Assembly (NCBI RefSeq): GCF_900168065.1
Contig: NZ_FUZZ01000001.1
Span: 1,240,001 to 1,304,000 of the forward strand
Length of the DNA stretch: 64,000 bases
Reading direction: 5' to 3'
Origin: Chitinophaga ginsengisegetis
Lineage (GTDB): Bacteria > Bacteroidota > Bacteroidia > Chitinophagales > Chitinophagaceae
The translations under genes were made by a program, and so were the position numbers. This document shows, one piece after another, positions 8,895 to 17,884 of this stretch (positions are counted from its first letter, which is position 1; each line of letters opens with the position of its first letter). Below the pieces are notes generated by a model. The model did not search any database. It worked only from the letters and a program-made list of their open reading frames with translations, and had not been told where the DNA came from.

Positions 8895-11357
8895 CTACAT
8901 TAATGATACTCTCAGCTTTACATAAAAAGCACGTCCGGGTTTCTGCAACCTGAAATTGTCGTATACCCTTTCATCTGTAAAGTTTCTCGCCTCCATAGAA
9001 ATGTTGTATACATCCTGTTTCCAGCTGTAAGCCAAAATGAGGCTGTGTACAGTTTGCCCCGGGACAAAGTTTTTACTGCCAGGACTGCCTAATTTTGCCC
9101 AGGTGAGATAAAACCAATGCATGTACTGATACATATAATTTAGCTGTATCCTTGTTCCCTTTCCAACCAGGTCGCGTTTGCCGAGCATTAAACTGGCGTT
9201 GCCATACATCCACGGGCGATTGGGCAACTGCTCCTTATAGGTAAGACTGATCTGTGAATTGGTAGAATCGGTATACTTCCAGTTATCCACTGCTTTATCA
9301 TAGCTGATGTTAGCGGAAAGACTTACCATATCCTTATAGCCGTACCTGGCCTCCGCCTCAAAACCATAGAGTGTTACGCCGGGGAAATTGCGGCTTTGGG
9401 TGTGAATATTATCCGATAATACCTGTGATGCGATGTAATCTTTAGAATTCCTGTAAAATGCCGATGCATCCAGGTTGATAAAATGCTCTCCTATAAAATG
9501 ATTGTGATAGGCGCCGAGGTTGAAGTTGTCGCTACGCTCCGGTTTCAGATCGGGATTGGATACTACAAACTGTCCATTACCAAACAGGGCGGTCATCTCC
9601 GGTAAATTATATCCTCTTTCCACGGAACCTTTTATTCCCCAATCCGGCGTAATGCGGTAACGAAGCGCCAGTGATCCGCTGGGGAACCCGAAGAAATCTT
9701 TACGGGTATAAATTTCGCCGCCAACAGGTTTCCCGGCATCGTCAAACACTCTCCCGTCTAATGTTGCTTTGGTGGTCATACCGTAATATTTAAAGGATGC
9801 CACACTGATCAACTTCTTCTTCAGCCATTGTCCCTGCCAGGCCAGTCCTATGATATGTTTGCCCTGTTTACTGGGTAAGCCCGAAAGATCTTTTTTATTG
9901 GGATTGGTTTCGGCTTCGTCATATATCTTCCGCCGGGTTGTATTAAATGTATAGTTCAGGTTAAGACTGTGATTATTTTCTTTATCAAGATTATAATTAA
10001 AGTTGGCCCTTGCCGTATAGCTATTATCAAAATACTTTGTAAATACTTCGGGAATCCTCTCTCCTCCGGCGTTGGCGGCCCAGTGACCGGTCCAGTCGTA
10101 GCGATACAGGGCTGTATCCCTGTTCACGTCTTTATTGCTGGAATAGTTTGCATAGAGATTGGCAAATAACCCGGGAACGATAAAATTATCTTTCCGGTAT
10201 TTGATGGTTGGCATGAGATATTTGTTTTCCGTCCAGAAGCCTCCCATTACTGAATTAACGGTAGATCCCAGCTGATGCTGCTTCTTATTTTCTCCATAGG
10301 TAAGGCCGATGGTGAACCAATCGGCCCACTTTACTTTTTCATAGCCTACTTCTACTTCTCCCATGGCGGAACGGTAGGTATCGTAAAAACGCCTGGCTTT
10401 ATCGATGCTTACCTGTCTGTACGTGCCGGTTGCCTCATCACGCTTTACAATGCGCAAATCCACGTTGTACACGGAGTCGCTGTACATCATATAATTATTA
10501 TCGGAGTAGTTATAATAGGTGCTGGCTCGTAGTTTCAGGCCGGTTTTACTATCCCTGATCCCGCCTGTAAGCGCTACCTGGTGGGTATTGAAAGAGCCAT
10601 AGCTATAACTGGCGTCTAAAAATTTACGGTTCTTTTGTTTCGTAATAATATTAACGGCGCCTCCCATCGCGTCTGATCCCAGGTGAGCCGGCACAACACC
10701 TTTATATACTTCGATCCGGTCTATCAGGTTTACGGGGATATTGTTCAACGTCATTGAGCTGCCGTATTGATCCATAGGGATATCATCAATATAAATTTTG
10801 GCAGCCAGTCCATTAACCTGGAAAGTAAAATCAGACCCAACACCTCCCGACTCTCTTACCAATACGCCTGTAGTACGTTTTAACACCTGATTAATATCTG
10901 TTGATATGTTACCATATTCGTTGACGTCTATCACATTTACATTAAACCCCGATTCTTTCAGCTGTTTTACTTTATACTGATTATTACCGGTTCCTGCAAC
11001 GATGACCTCATTCAGCTGGCGATTATCTTCCGTTAATGTAAAATCAATATGGGTGGACTGCCCTGCTTTCAGATAAACATCCCTTGTTTGCGGACGATAT
11101 CCGATGGATGATACATATACCGTCACCTTACCCGACCGGCTGGTACTGATATCATAATTACCAACGGAATCTGCAATTGCGCCCGCATATTGTTCGTTGT
11201 TTATTTTAATAGATGCGCCGATCAGCGGTTCTCCCAGTTTGCTTTTTACCTCGCCGTAAATATGACTATCTGTTTTGGTTTCTTGTTGTTGGCCCATAGC
11301 AAGGTCGGTTACCAGGAGCAAAAGTCCTGATAATAGCAATGTAGAAATATGTTTCAC
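8895..11357 (-). CDS. TonB-dependent outer membrane receptor
   Basis: An 820-residue receptor. After the signal peptide (ending MGQQQ), residues 32-112 are a carboxypeptidase-like regulatory domain (GEVKSKLGEPLIGASIKI). A TonB-box-like segment (NEVIVAG) follows, then the plug (about 130-240: INQVLKRTTGVLVRESGG, YIDDIPM, IEVYKGVVPAHLGSDAMGG) and a 22-strand-type barrel ending in a beta strand with L-M. It resembles siderophore/FecA-like receptors rather than SusC. No STN signalling domain is present, although an ECF sigma locus lies next door. Confidence 0.88.
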   Translation of the reverse strand: MKHISTLLLSGLLLLVTDLAMGQQQETKTDSHIYGEVKSKLGEPLIGASIKINNEQYAGAIADSVGNYDISTSRSGKVTVYVSSIGYRPQTRDVYLKAGQSTHIDFTLTEDNRQLNEVIVAGTGNNQYKVKQLKESGFNVNVIDVNEYGNISTDINQVLKRTTGVLVRESGGVGSDFTFQVNGLAAKIYIDDIPMDQYGSSMTLNNIPVNLIDRIEVYKGVVPAHLGSDAMGGAVNIITKQKNRKFLDASYSYGSFNTHQVALTGGIRDSKTGLKLRASTYYNYSDNNYMMYSDSVYNVDLRIVKRDEATGTYRQVSIDKARRFYDTYRSAMGEVEVGYEKVKWADWFTIGLTYGENKKQHQLGSTVNSVMGGFWTENKYLMPTIKYRKDNFIVPGLFANLYANYSSNKDVNRDTALYRYDWTGHWAANAGGERIPEVFTKYFDNSYTARANFNYNLDKENNHSLNLNYTFNTTRRKIYDEAETNPNKKDLSGLPSKQGKHIIGLAWQGQWLKKKLISVASFKYYGMTTKATLDGRVFDDAGKPVGGEIYTRKDFFGFPSGSLALRYRITPDWGIKGSVERGYNLPEMTALFGNGQFVVSNPDLKPERSDNFNLGAYHNHFIGEHFINLDASAFYRNSKDYIASQVLSDNIHTQSRNFPGVTLYGFEAEARYGYKDMVSLSANISYDKAVDNWKYTDSTNSQISLTYKEQLPNRPWMYGNASLMLGKRDLVGKGTRIQLNYMYQYMHWFYLTWAKLGSPGSKNFVPGQTVHSLILAYSWKQDVYNISMEARNFTDERVYDNFRLQKPGRAFYVKLRVSLM

Positions 11358-11400
11358 CTTCTTTTACACTTAAAATTTAAAAAATCGACAGATACTATAT

Positions 11401-12093
11401 TCAGATAATGATGGTGGTATAGCCATTATATTTAGCATTGATCTTCGCCGCATCCAGCTGGCTGTTTATACCCGTTGCAATGGCTTCCGGAACCGGCGCA
11501 GATTGTTGGGAATAGAGATATTTACGGTTACCGCTTTCCCGGTGTTCCGTGATAAATCCTGCTACATAAGTTCTTTTTCTTCTGCACAGAAATCTGATCA
11601 TACCACTCCCTTTCTCACTACTTGTTTTTAAATACACCCATATATCCTCCCCTTTCTGGTTATTAATGATCAGAGAATTTGTATACAGCAGGCAGTTTTT
11701 ATTGTCCACATACCTTAATCCACTGTTTGCCGATTCGGACAATAAAAGATTCCCGATATGTTGCTGCGCCAGCAAGTTGCTCCGTGTGTTATCAATCACT
11801 ACATAAGCGCTTTCGGGAGGCAGCCTGTTAAATCTATTCCATGAAATGATACCTGCACTGAAAAGCAGGAGCAAACAGGCAACCATCTCCACATATCTTC
11901 TTCTCCGTTCCCCGCCTATGGTACGTTTATGAATCTGCTTCCACATACGATGTTTCGCATCCTCACTATCGCCTGCTGACCGGTTGCCGCTAAAAGTGCC
12001 TGATTTCAACAACCATTCCTCCACGGCTTGTTTTTCCTCCTCATTGCAATGTTCATGATAGTACCTGTAAAGCAAGGATTTGTTTACGTTCAT
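11401..12093 (-). CDS. putative anti-sigma factor, membrane anchored
   Basis: A 230-residue protein. The N-terminal 50 residues (LLYRYYHEHCNEEEKQAVEEWLL) match the cytoplasmic sigma-binding start of FecR-type anti-sigma factors. One membrane helix follows at about 68-86. The periplasmic part lacks a recognisable FecR or DUF4974 domain. The gene is divergent from an ECF sigma gene and upstream of the TonB receptor in the same direction, so it probably controls that sigma factor. The periplasmic domain looks reduced or replaced. Confidence 0.65.
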   Translation of the reverse strand: MNVNKSLLYRYYHEHCNEEEKQAVEEWLLKSGTFSGNRSAGDSEDAKHRMWKQIHKRTIGGERRRRYVEMVACLLLLFSAGIISWNRFNRLPPESAYVVIDNTRSNLLAQQHIGNLLLSESANSGLRYVDNKNCLLYTNSLIINNQKGEDIWVYLKTSSEKGSGMIRFLCRRKRTYVAGFITEHRESGNRKYLYSQQSAPVPEAIATGINSQLDAAKINAKYNGYTTIII

Positions 12094-12229
12094 AACAACA
12101 TAGTATCGAATACCCGCAGGATGTCCCGGTGCTTTTTTCTTTTTATTTTGCTTATGACACTTTAATGTCTTTCCCTGTTTAATTTTCCCGAATGCGAAAG
12201 TCTTTTTCCCGAATTGTAAAACGCCGTAT

Positions 12230-12832
12230 GTGCAATGCGTTTACTTTTATGCCCGGCAGCATTTTTTATCAAAAATATTTCAATCATGCTTTGTGGTTAA
12301 CAATGATCCTGTATCTAAAAGATCTACCTTCATTATTGATGAAGCATCTTTTGTTGCGCTATATAATCGTTACTGGTATGACGCATTATCATTAGCGCGG
12401 CAACTGATACAAGATGACTTTGTTGCAGAAGATATTGTACAGAACATTTTCATTTCACTATGGAAAAGAAAAGACTCCCTGCGGATTGATCAACCTGTTG
12501 GACACTATATAAAACGTTCTGTAAAATATGCAGTGGCTGCCTATATCCGGGACAGGTCGAAGAAAGAAACCATTCCCCTGGCATCACTGCCGGATGTTGT
12601 TCACACCACCACCGACGCTCCGCTGCTTCACAGGGAACTGCTGAGCAAACTGACTGGCTTTATTGAACAACTACCCGACCAAAACCAGAAAGTATACCAT
12701 ATGCGTTTCAACCATGCGTTGAACAATCCACAAATAGCCAGTTTACTGGGCATCTCTGAAAAAACGGTCCGCAACCAGCTTTCGCTTGCACTTAGGCGTA
12801 TACGGGCCTATCTTATAAAAGAAGGGTATTAA
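12230..12832 (+). CDS. ECF RNA polymerase sigma factor
   Basis: A sigma-70 factor of the Bacteroidetes expansion type. Region 2 holds DFVAEDIVQNIFISLWKRKD. Region 4 holds QLPDQNQKVYHMRFNHALNN and IASLLGISEKTVRNQLSLAL, its helix-turn-helix. The frame allows an ATG at 12230. Homology starts at DEASFVALYNRYW, and a GTG at 12293 gives a more usual length of about 179 residues. It is transcribed divergently from the anti-sigma/receptor genes over a 136-bp spacer. Sigma regulation of the receptor locus is the usual arrangement. Confidence 0.88.
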   Translation: MQCVYFYARQHFLSKIFQSCFVVNNDPVSKRSTFIIDEASFVALYNRYWYDALSLARQLIQDDFVAEDIVQNIFISLWKRKDSLRIDQPVGHYIKRSVKYAVAAYIRDRSKKETIPLASLPDVVHTTTDAPLLHRELLSKLTGFIEQLPDQNQKVYHMRFNHALNNPQIASLLGISEKTVRNQLSLALRRIRAYLIKEGY

Positions 12833-12909
12833 CGTTGTTTGTGGTGCGATGAAAATTTGTGGGTGAAAATTTGCCGGATAAAGAAATATTTTTAATTTAG
12901 GGCCTCCTT

Positions 12910-12983
12910 CGGGATGTAGCGCAGCCCGGTAGCGCGCTTCGTTCGGGACGAAGAGGCCGCTGGTTCGAATCCAGTCATCCCGA
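12910..12983 (+). tRNA. tRNA-Pro(CGG)
   Basis: A 74-nt cloverleaf. Acceptor arms CGGGATG and CATCCCG pair fully, the discriminator is A, and the D arm reads GCGC AGCCCGGTA GCGC. The anticodon stem CTTCG/CGAAG encloses loop TTCGGGA with anticodon CGG, and the T arm CTGG-TTCGAAT-CCAG is intact. CCA is not encoded. The gene lies at the left end of the AT-rich accessory region. Its 3' end is echoed several times downstream, so it is the likely integration target. Confidence 0.95.
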
Positions 12984-12991
12984 CTAGGCTG

Positions 12992-13026
12992 GACAGGATA
13001 GCATAAATGCTATCCTGTCTTTTTTT
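12992..13026 (+). terminator. tRNA-Pro terminator
   Basis: A perfect 13-bp inverted repeat (GACAGGATAGCAT with ATGCTATCCTGTC) around a 2-base loop is followed by seven T. It starts 9 bases after the tRNA end. Confidence 0.9.
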
Positions 13027-13039
13027 ATTTCCGCCTGTA

Positions 13040-13537
13040 ATGCTGTTCAGGCTTGCAAATAGCGAAGATGGAGAGTTGTATTTTGATAAGTATGTAAAAG
13101 TAAAAGAATCTTATAGAGAGGAAAAACGTAGCGAGCTTTTGCAAAAAGGAGAAGTATTATTCAATAATACAAATAGTCAAGAATGGGTAGGTAAGTCTGC
13201 CCTGTTTGACCTGGAGGGAGATTATCTTTGTTCTAACCATATAACTAGAATTGGTGTAAAGAGGGATATTATCTTACCAGAGTATCTTTGGATAATTCTG
13301 AATTTGTATCAAAGACATGATGTTTTTTACAATATATGTACAAATTGGAATAATCAATCCGGTGTGAATATTGAACTGTTGAAAAGCGTAAAGATCCCCG
13401 TGCCAAGTATTGAGGAACAAGAGCTGATCATTGAAATCAATCGTAAGCGAATAACAACAGCTAAGGAGTTAAGGAAGGAAGCCGATAAAATATTGGAAGA
13501 GGGGAAGGACAAAATTGAAAAGCTGATTTTAAATTGA
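13040..13537 (+). pseudogene. hsdS fragment, type I restriction specificity subunit C-terminal part
   Basis: About 165 residues match the second target-recognition domain and distal conserved helix of HsdS. The match starts at LFRLANSEDGELYFDKYVKV, continues with KGEVLFNNTNSQEWVGKSAL and IPVPSIEEQELIIEIN, and ends in a coiled coil (ELRKEADKILEEGKDKIEKL). The normal HsdS is about 400 residues with two such halves. The N-terminal half is absent, and homology begins about 14 bases after the tRNA terminator. No hsdM or hsdR is nearby. This is the stub of a lost system cut at the tRNA junction. Confidence 0.8.
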
Positions 13538-13539
13538 GA

Positions 13540-14241
13540 ATGGAAACGGTTTATCAAGTTATATATAGTCCACAGGTAGCCATAAAGCAGAAGCTTAGCG
13601 AGTTGTTAATTGATGCCTATCAACAATACTATACGGAAATTAAAGACCTTAATGGCTTAACACTCATTGAGGTTCTGTATTTTAATCAAATATCTAGTGA
13701 CTATTATTGTCTAGGGTTCTCGCTGGCACACGATAGCAGCAATGTAAATGCTAATGATATTAAGATGCTATTTGAAGATGGCATGAACGATGCAGAGTTC
13801 ATCGATGCCGTATTTAAATTTCAGGATCCATTTCTCAACCAACATCTTGAGAAGTTGTATAATGAGATCCATAATATTGAATTAAGACTTCGTGAAGTAA
13901 TATCCTTCATCTTTACCGATACTTACAAACAGGATTTTTATAATGTACTATATGAGCTTAATATCAAGCCTATGTACGATGATGATAAGCTCAATAAAGA
14001 TCCAGTAAAAAGAAGAGAATATTTAAAAAAGAAATTAGAAAATGAATTTTTTTATCTTCTATTCTCGCATTACATTTGGTTTAATGATTTAGCGAATATT
14101 GACATAGGTAATATCATAGCATACTTACAAAAAAATATTGACTTTGACGGATTTAGACAAAAAGTACTGAGTCGAGGAATTAATAAAGAGGTATACGAGG
14201 ATTTTATCACATCTCTAAAATCTAACCTCAATAATATTTAA
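13540..14241 (+). CDS. hypothetical protein, weak HEPN-like helical segment
   Basis: A 233-residue, mostly helical protein of no recognised family. The segment around residues 105-130 (YNEIHNIELRLREVISFIF) resembles the first helices of Swt1/abortive-infection HEPN domains, but I see no RxxxxH catalytic motif. It starts 2 bases after the hsdS fragment; an in-frame TTG 6 bases earlier would overlap. AT-rich codon use matches the neighbours and differs from the flanking chromosome. Possible defence cargo, not proven. Confidence 0.55.
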   Translation: METVYQVIYSPQVAIKQKLSELLIDAYQQYYTEIKDLNGLTLIEVLYFNQISSDYYCLGFSLAHDSSNVNANDIKMLFEDGMNDAEFIDAVFKFQDPFLNQHLEKLYNEIHNIELRLREVISFIFTDTYKQDFYNVLYELNIKPMYDDDKLNKDPVKRREYLKKKLENEFFYLLFSHYIWFNDLANIDIGNIIAYLQKNIDFDGFRQKVLSRGINKEVYEDFITSLKSNLNNI

Positions 14242-14289
14242 AAGGTAAGAAATTGTGTCGCACATAATCGTGCGCCCCTTAAAAAAGAG

Positions 14290-14691
14290 ATGGATGATTA
14301 TATTTTGTCTTATCAAAGAATACAAAAAGATATTGATACTTTTTGGGAGAATCGAAATATTGAAATACAAACTATTTTACCTAGTAACGAATATGATGAT
14401 TGGGAAACGGTTGTATGGAATACTATAGATCTTTACTTGTCAAGAGTTGAGTGGAATGTTGATGAAGGTAAAATTACAATCCCTGAGAACAATCAAGAGG
14501 GGGCTTCCTGTTTAGATTTTACTTCTATTAGTCAACTGGTCGATTTCTTAGGGCAAAAAGCGCGAGTGGTAGCTAATTCCTACTTTATTGGAGAGAGGGA
14601 ATATTTAAAGACCGAATTTGATCCTAATAAGATAATAGACACAGTTTTGCCCAAATATCGGATTCAACTTTTAAATATGGGTTGGTACTAA
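14290..14691 (+). CDS. hypothetical acidic protein
   Basis: A 133-residue soluble protein, acidic, with a Trp-rich middle (DDWETVVWNTIDLYLSRVEW). I recognise no domain, signal peptide or membrane segment. It follows the preceding gene by 48 bases in the same direction and sits among AT-rich cargo genes. The function is unknown. Confidence 0.5.
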   Translation: MDDYILSYQRIQKDIDTFWENRNIEIQTILPSNEYDDWETVVWNTIDLYLSRVEWNVDEGKITIPENNQEGASCLDFTSISQLVDFLGQKARVVANSYFIGEREYLKTEFDPNKIIDTVLPKYRIQLLNMGWY

Positions 14692-14798
14692 TAAAATGAA
14701 TTTAGATATAACAAATATAAACTGGCCTGACGTGTATTGAAATAAATAAATAAATCCTGTTTCCCTAAAATAGTAAGTAACATAAACCCCCTGAATTT

Positions 14799-15533
14799 AT
14801 GACTAATCAACCAAATAAATTCGACCCTCAAATTATCACTGATAGGAAAGAGTATATTTCTCTATTTGACAATTTTGAAGGAAATAAGCAAGAAGTATTT
14901 AAGCAAATTCTCGATATTAGGAAATTTGAAATTGAATTGTATTGGAAACGCACTACTTTTTTTTGGACGATCATAGGATCTGTTATTGCTGGCTACTTTA
15001 TTGTTTTTTCTAAAACGGATAGTAATCAAAATTCTCTCAAAATACTTTTCTCGTTGTCTAATCTCGGACTTGTTTTTTCAGTTGGCTGGTATTTTGCCAA
15101 TAGAGGCGCAAAATTTTGGCAAGTGAATTGGGAGAAACATGTCGACATTATGGAGGATGACATAATTGGCCCTCTTTACAAAACAACAATAAATAAAGAA
15201 TATTATCGAAAAAAATTTTTCCATTTACTCTCCCCCTTCCCCTTTAGTGTTTCCAAGATTAATCAGGTTCTTAACGTAGTTTTAATTGGATTTTGGGTTA
15301 TTATTATTATGGACCTATTCATGAGTAATTTAACCATTGAATTATCTTCTATTGAAAGCTATTACTCCTTTTATTCGTTATTAGGACTTGCGACTTTTAT
15401 CTCTTTGTTTTCATTATTCGCTTTTACGCAGACGGGAATTAATAATCTCTTCAAAAAGGAAAAACAATTAAAGTCGACAGAAATAAATTTTGAAAAGCGT
15501 GGTTTAAAGCAAACACCGAAAACTAATGAGTAG
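14799..15533 (+). CDS. RipA family octameric membrane protein
   Basis: A 244-residue protein with two N-terminal membrane helices (about 50-70 and 78-95). A conserved pattern follows: DIRKFEIELYWKRTTFFW before the first helix, then NRGAKFWQVNWEKHVDIMEDDIIGPLYK. Two more helices lie near 160-215. This arrangement matches the RipA-type cytoplasmic-membrane proteins first studied in Francisella, whose biochemical role is still unclear. Relatives are often found as isolated accessory genes. The family call rests on pattern memory. Confidence 0.7.
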   Translation: MTNQPNKFDPQIITDRKEYISLFDNFEGNKQEVFKQILDIRKFEIELYWKRTTFFWTIIGSVIAGYFIVFSKTDSNQNSLKILFSLSNLGLVFSVGWYFANRGAKFWQVNWEKHVDIMEDDIIGPLYKTTINKEYYRKKFFHLLSPFPFSVSKINQVLNVVLIGFWVIIIMDLFMSNLTIELSSIESYYSFYSLLGLATFISLFSLFAFTQTGINNLFKKEKQLKSTEINFEKRGLKQTPKTNE

Positions 15534-15607
15534 GTACTATGGTGTTTTTAGCTTTGTTCATTTTAATACTAATTATAATATATAATAATAAATAAAATTA
15601 TGTAAGT

Positions 15608-15820
15608 ATGGAAGTTTTTTTTGATACAAATGCATATAGAAATCTTGTTCATGGTCTTTCCATAGGGGAAGTCGTTGCATTAACGAATGATATCAAGAAG
15701 GCAGAAGAAGTTTTGGGACATACAGCAATCGCAAGTACAGTTGTGTCTATGGAACTCATCCAACACCTCCTGGATGGTGATGCCGCAAAGGATGACTGTT
15801 ACAAGGCTCTTAACAATTAA
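15608..15820 (+). pseudogene. truncated PIN-like domain protein
   Basis: Only 70 residues. MEVFFDTNAYRNLV has the first acidic residue and the TN/YR pattern of a PIN ribonuclease, and a second conserved acidic residue, E50 (VVSMELIQHL), is visible. The remaining acidic residues of the active site, normally in the next ~60-100 residues, are missing because the frame stops. It is either a truncated toxin or a remnant. The HEPN-like gene begins 10 bases later, so the two may have been a linked pair. Confidence 0.6.
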
Positions 15821-15829
15821 AATGGCACT

Positions 15830-16402
15830 ATGAAAGACATAAATGACTATAAACTTACCGACACTGTTACTGTAGGTGAAGTTCGATATTGGTTGGCAAA
15901 TCGAGATGATACTGCAAAGAAGAAGATCATTATGTTGATAGATCACCGATTTACTAATAGATATATTAAGCATCTAAGTACAATAGATAGTGGCTTTTTA
16001 ATGATGGCAATATCATGTCTGACGATTGAAACCTTAGAATCTTTTAAACAAGGAGAAAAAAATACAAATGGGAAAAGCAAGAAAATGTTCAAGGACTTTT
16101 TTCTATCGGAGAAATCTCACTTCCCTGATTTTTCAGGAATTTGCAACGATTTCTATTCAGATATTCGTTGTGGTATTCTTCATCAAGCGGAAACTACCAA
16201 TGCATGGAGAATATTGAGGACTGGGCCGTTATTAATTGAGAGTGATAAAGTTATAAATGCTAGGAGATTTGTAGAAGCATTGGAGAAAAGTATTGAAGAC
16301 TATATTAAAAGGCTTCAAGGTGAAGACTGGAATTCTGTCATTTGGAAAAATGCCATTGTGAAAATAGAAGACATCTGCGATAACTGCGAGGAAACCAAAT
16401 AA
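15830..16402 (+). CDS. HEPN-like protein with RxxxxH motif
   Basis: A 190-residue helical protein. The sequence SDIRCGILHQAETT contains R-x4-H, the catalytic signature of HEPN ribonucleases, placed after a long helical region as expected. Similar proteins are uncharacterised. HEPN proteins often act as RNA-cleaving toxins or antiphage effectors. It follows the PIN stub at 10 bases. RNase activity is inferred from one motif, and a non-catalytic role remains possible. Confidence 0.6.
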   Translation: MKDINDYKLTDTVTVGEVRYWLANRDDTAKKKIIMLIDHRFTNRYIKHLSTIDSGFLMMAISCLTIETLESFKQGEKNTNGKSKKMFKDFFLSEKSHFPDFSGICNDFYSDIRCGILHQAETTNAWRILRTGPLLIESDKVINARRFVEALEKSIEDYIKRLQGEDWNSVIWKNAIVKIEDICDNCEETK

Positions 16403-17007
16403 TGTTATGGGTCTTCCAAACTCTCTTTACTAATAGCCTGTATAAAAGGCTCAGATGAATTCGGAGTGCTAAAAATGGAATTCTTTGAAATAATGTTTTC
16501 CCGCATTTTTAGGGTTTCCTTAAATTACCTGCTGTCTAACTCCTAAAAAATATTCTTGTATTCGTCTTCATTAGATGGTATACTAATGAACACCTGGCCT
16601 GATTTAGCTTTACTAAAATTTATCTGGAGAAGTATTAGGTTTTTCAAAGAATATTAATTAAATTTATTTTGACTGTTTCTTATCATCAGAATATCCCCAG
16701 CTATGAAAAGTGAGGCTTTATTAGTATATAAATCCATCCCGTATCATGCAGAAAATAGGCACTATGCAGCATCCCATAGTCTAATAACCTTTACATGCGG
16801 TCAATATATTGTAAATCCCAGATAGGATGTATAAAAAGCTTTTTGGAAAACTCAAATGTTCTGATATTCTACCTACATCTTATCGGTACAACAATATGGT
16901 CAATTTTCGAATATTCTTCCAACTATTGCTGGATAATATTTAAAACCCCCAAAGCATTTTACAGATGGTACTTAATATCGTTTTTTTTTACCATAAAACT
17001 TATAAAA
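16403..17007. other. intergenic region with decayed reading frame
   Basis: No intact gene is present. On the minus strand around 16410-16640 there is a coding-like stretch interrupted by two stops (segments such as SGQVFISIPSNEDEYKNIF and NSIFSTPNSSEPFIQAISKE). It looks like the 3' end of a decayed gene I cannot name. The rest is AT-rich and holds the promoter region of the lipoprotein gene. Confidence 0.4.
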
Positions 17008-17883
17008 ATGAAGCCCCTTACATCATTATTCGCTTGCCTATGTATTTCACTTGTCTATTCTTCCTGTAAACCGAAACCTACAGAGTTGGTATTCAAAAGC
17101 CCACGACAAAGTCTTGTAGATTCAGTAAATGCGGCAATATCAGATTCCACCAGCCCTGGTGATATAAGCCAGCCGGGATCCAAAGGTGCTCAATGGAGGG
17201 CATGGATTAAATGGTTTAAAAACTGTCCTAAGAATGCAACCTTCAAATCAGATATAGTATACTTAGGTCCATCTAACTCTAGGGATTTAGGTTATATTCT
17301 ATCGAAAAATAAAAAGTATGATAGATGGGATTTTTACAAAGTTGGTGATACAGCTAAGTTTTCTGACTTTATTCATTTTGACAGAGATGTTCAGCAGTGT
17401 GACGTGCGGAAAATATCAGACTTCTCCTTTGACATGCTGATAGATGCTAACCTTTGGCAAACAGTTAATGCCGAATTGGGAGGGCTAATAAAGAATGCGA
17501 AAGATGTTAAAATAAATGCAGGCACCTGGCATATTGAAAGTTTGGAAACAGGACCATTTTCAATGTACTTGTCAACAGCAGAAAATAAAAACATCCCTTT
17601 TTATAGGAAATCTATGTTGGATGATGGAAATGTGATCATTACAAAAGTATTGAAAATGTCTGGCTTTGATATAAGTATTGCTTCAAAAGATTCTATTAGT
17701 GCTGGTCTGAAAGCAACCCTGGACAATGGTTTTAACGTCAATGTTGTGCCTACCGATAGTTCAAGAAAAATAGGCTTTAGCTTAAATTTTAAGCGTGTAG
17801 CTAAAGACACACTCCGTGTTGTATCAACTGGTCAAGTTGTATTATTTGCGCAGATTTCAAAAGGTGAAGACGTAATCAGGTAG
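17008..17883 (+). CDS. hypothetical lipoprotein next to C1 protease
   Basis: A 291-residue protein. The start at 17008 gives a clear lipoprotein signal (MKPLTSLFACLCISLVYSSC, lipid Cys20), whereas the longer frame from 16795 does not. The mature part has no recognised family. It has a conserved-looking core (GSKGAQWRAWIKWFKNCP, DFSFDMLIDANLW) and a beta-rich C-terminus. The protease gene follows after a single base, so the pair is one operon. It may be a substrate, inhibitor or anchor for the protease; that is inference. Confidence 0.65.
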   Translation: MKPLTSLFACLCISLVYSSCKPKPTELVFKSPRQSLVDSVNAAISDSTSPGDISQPGSKGAQWRAWIKWFKNCPKNATFKSDIVYLGPSNSRDLGYILSKNKKYDRWDFYKVGDTAKFSDFIHFDRDVQQCDVRKISDFSFDMLIDANLWQTVNAELGGLIKNAKDVKINAGTWHIESLETGPFSMYLSTAENKNIPFYRKSMLDDGNVIITKVLKMSGFDISIASKDSISAGLKATLDNGFNVNVVPTDSSRKIGFSLNFKRVAKDTLRVVSTGQVVLFAQISKGEDVIR

Positions 17884-17884
17884 T

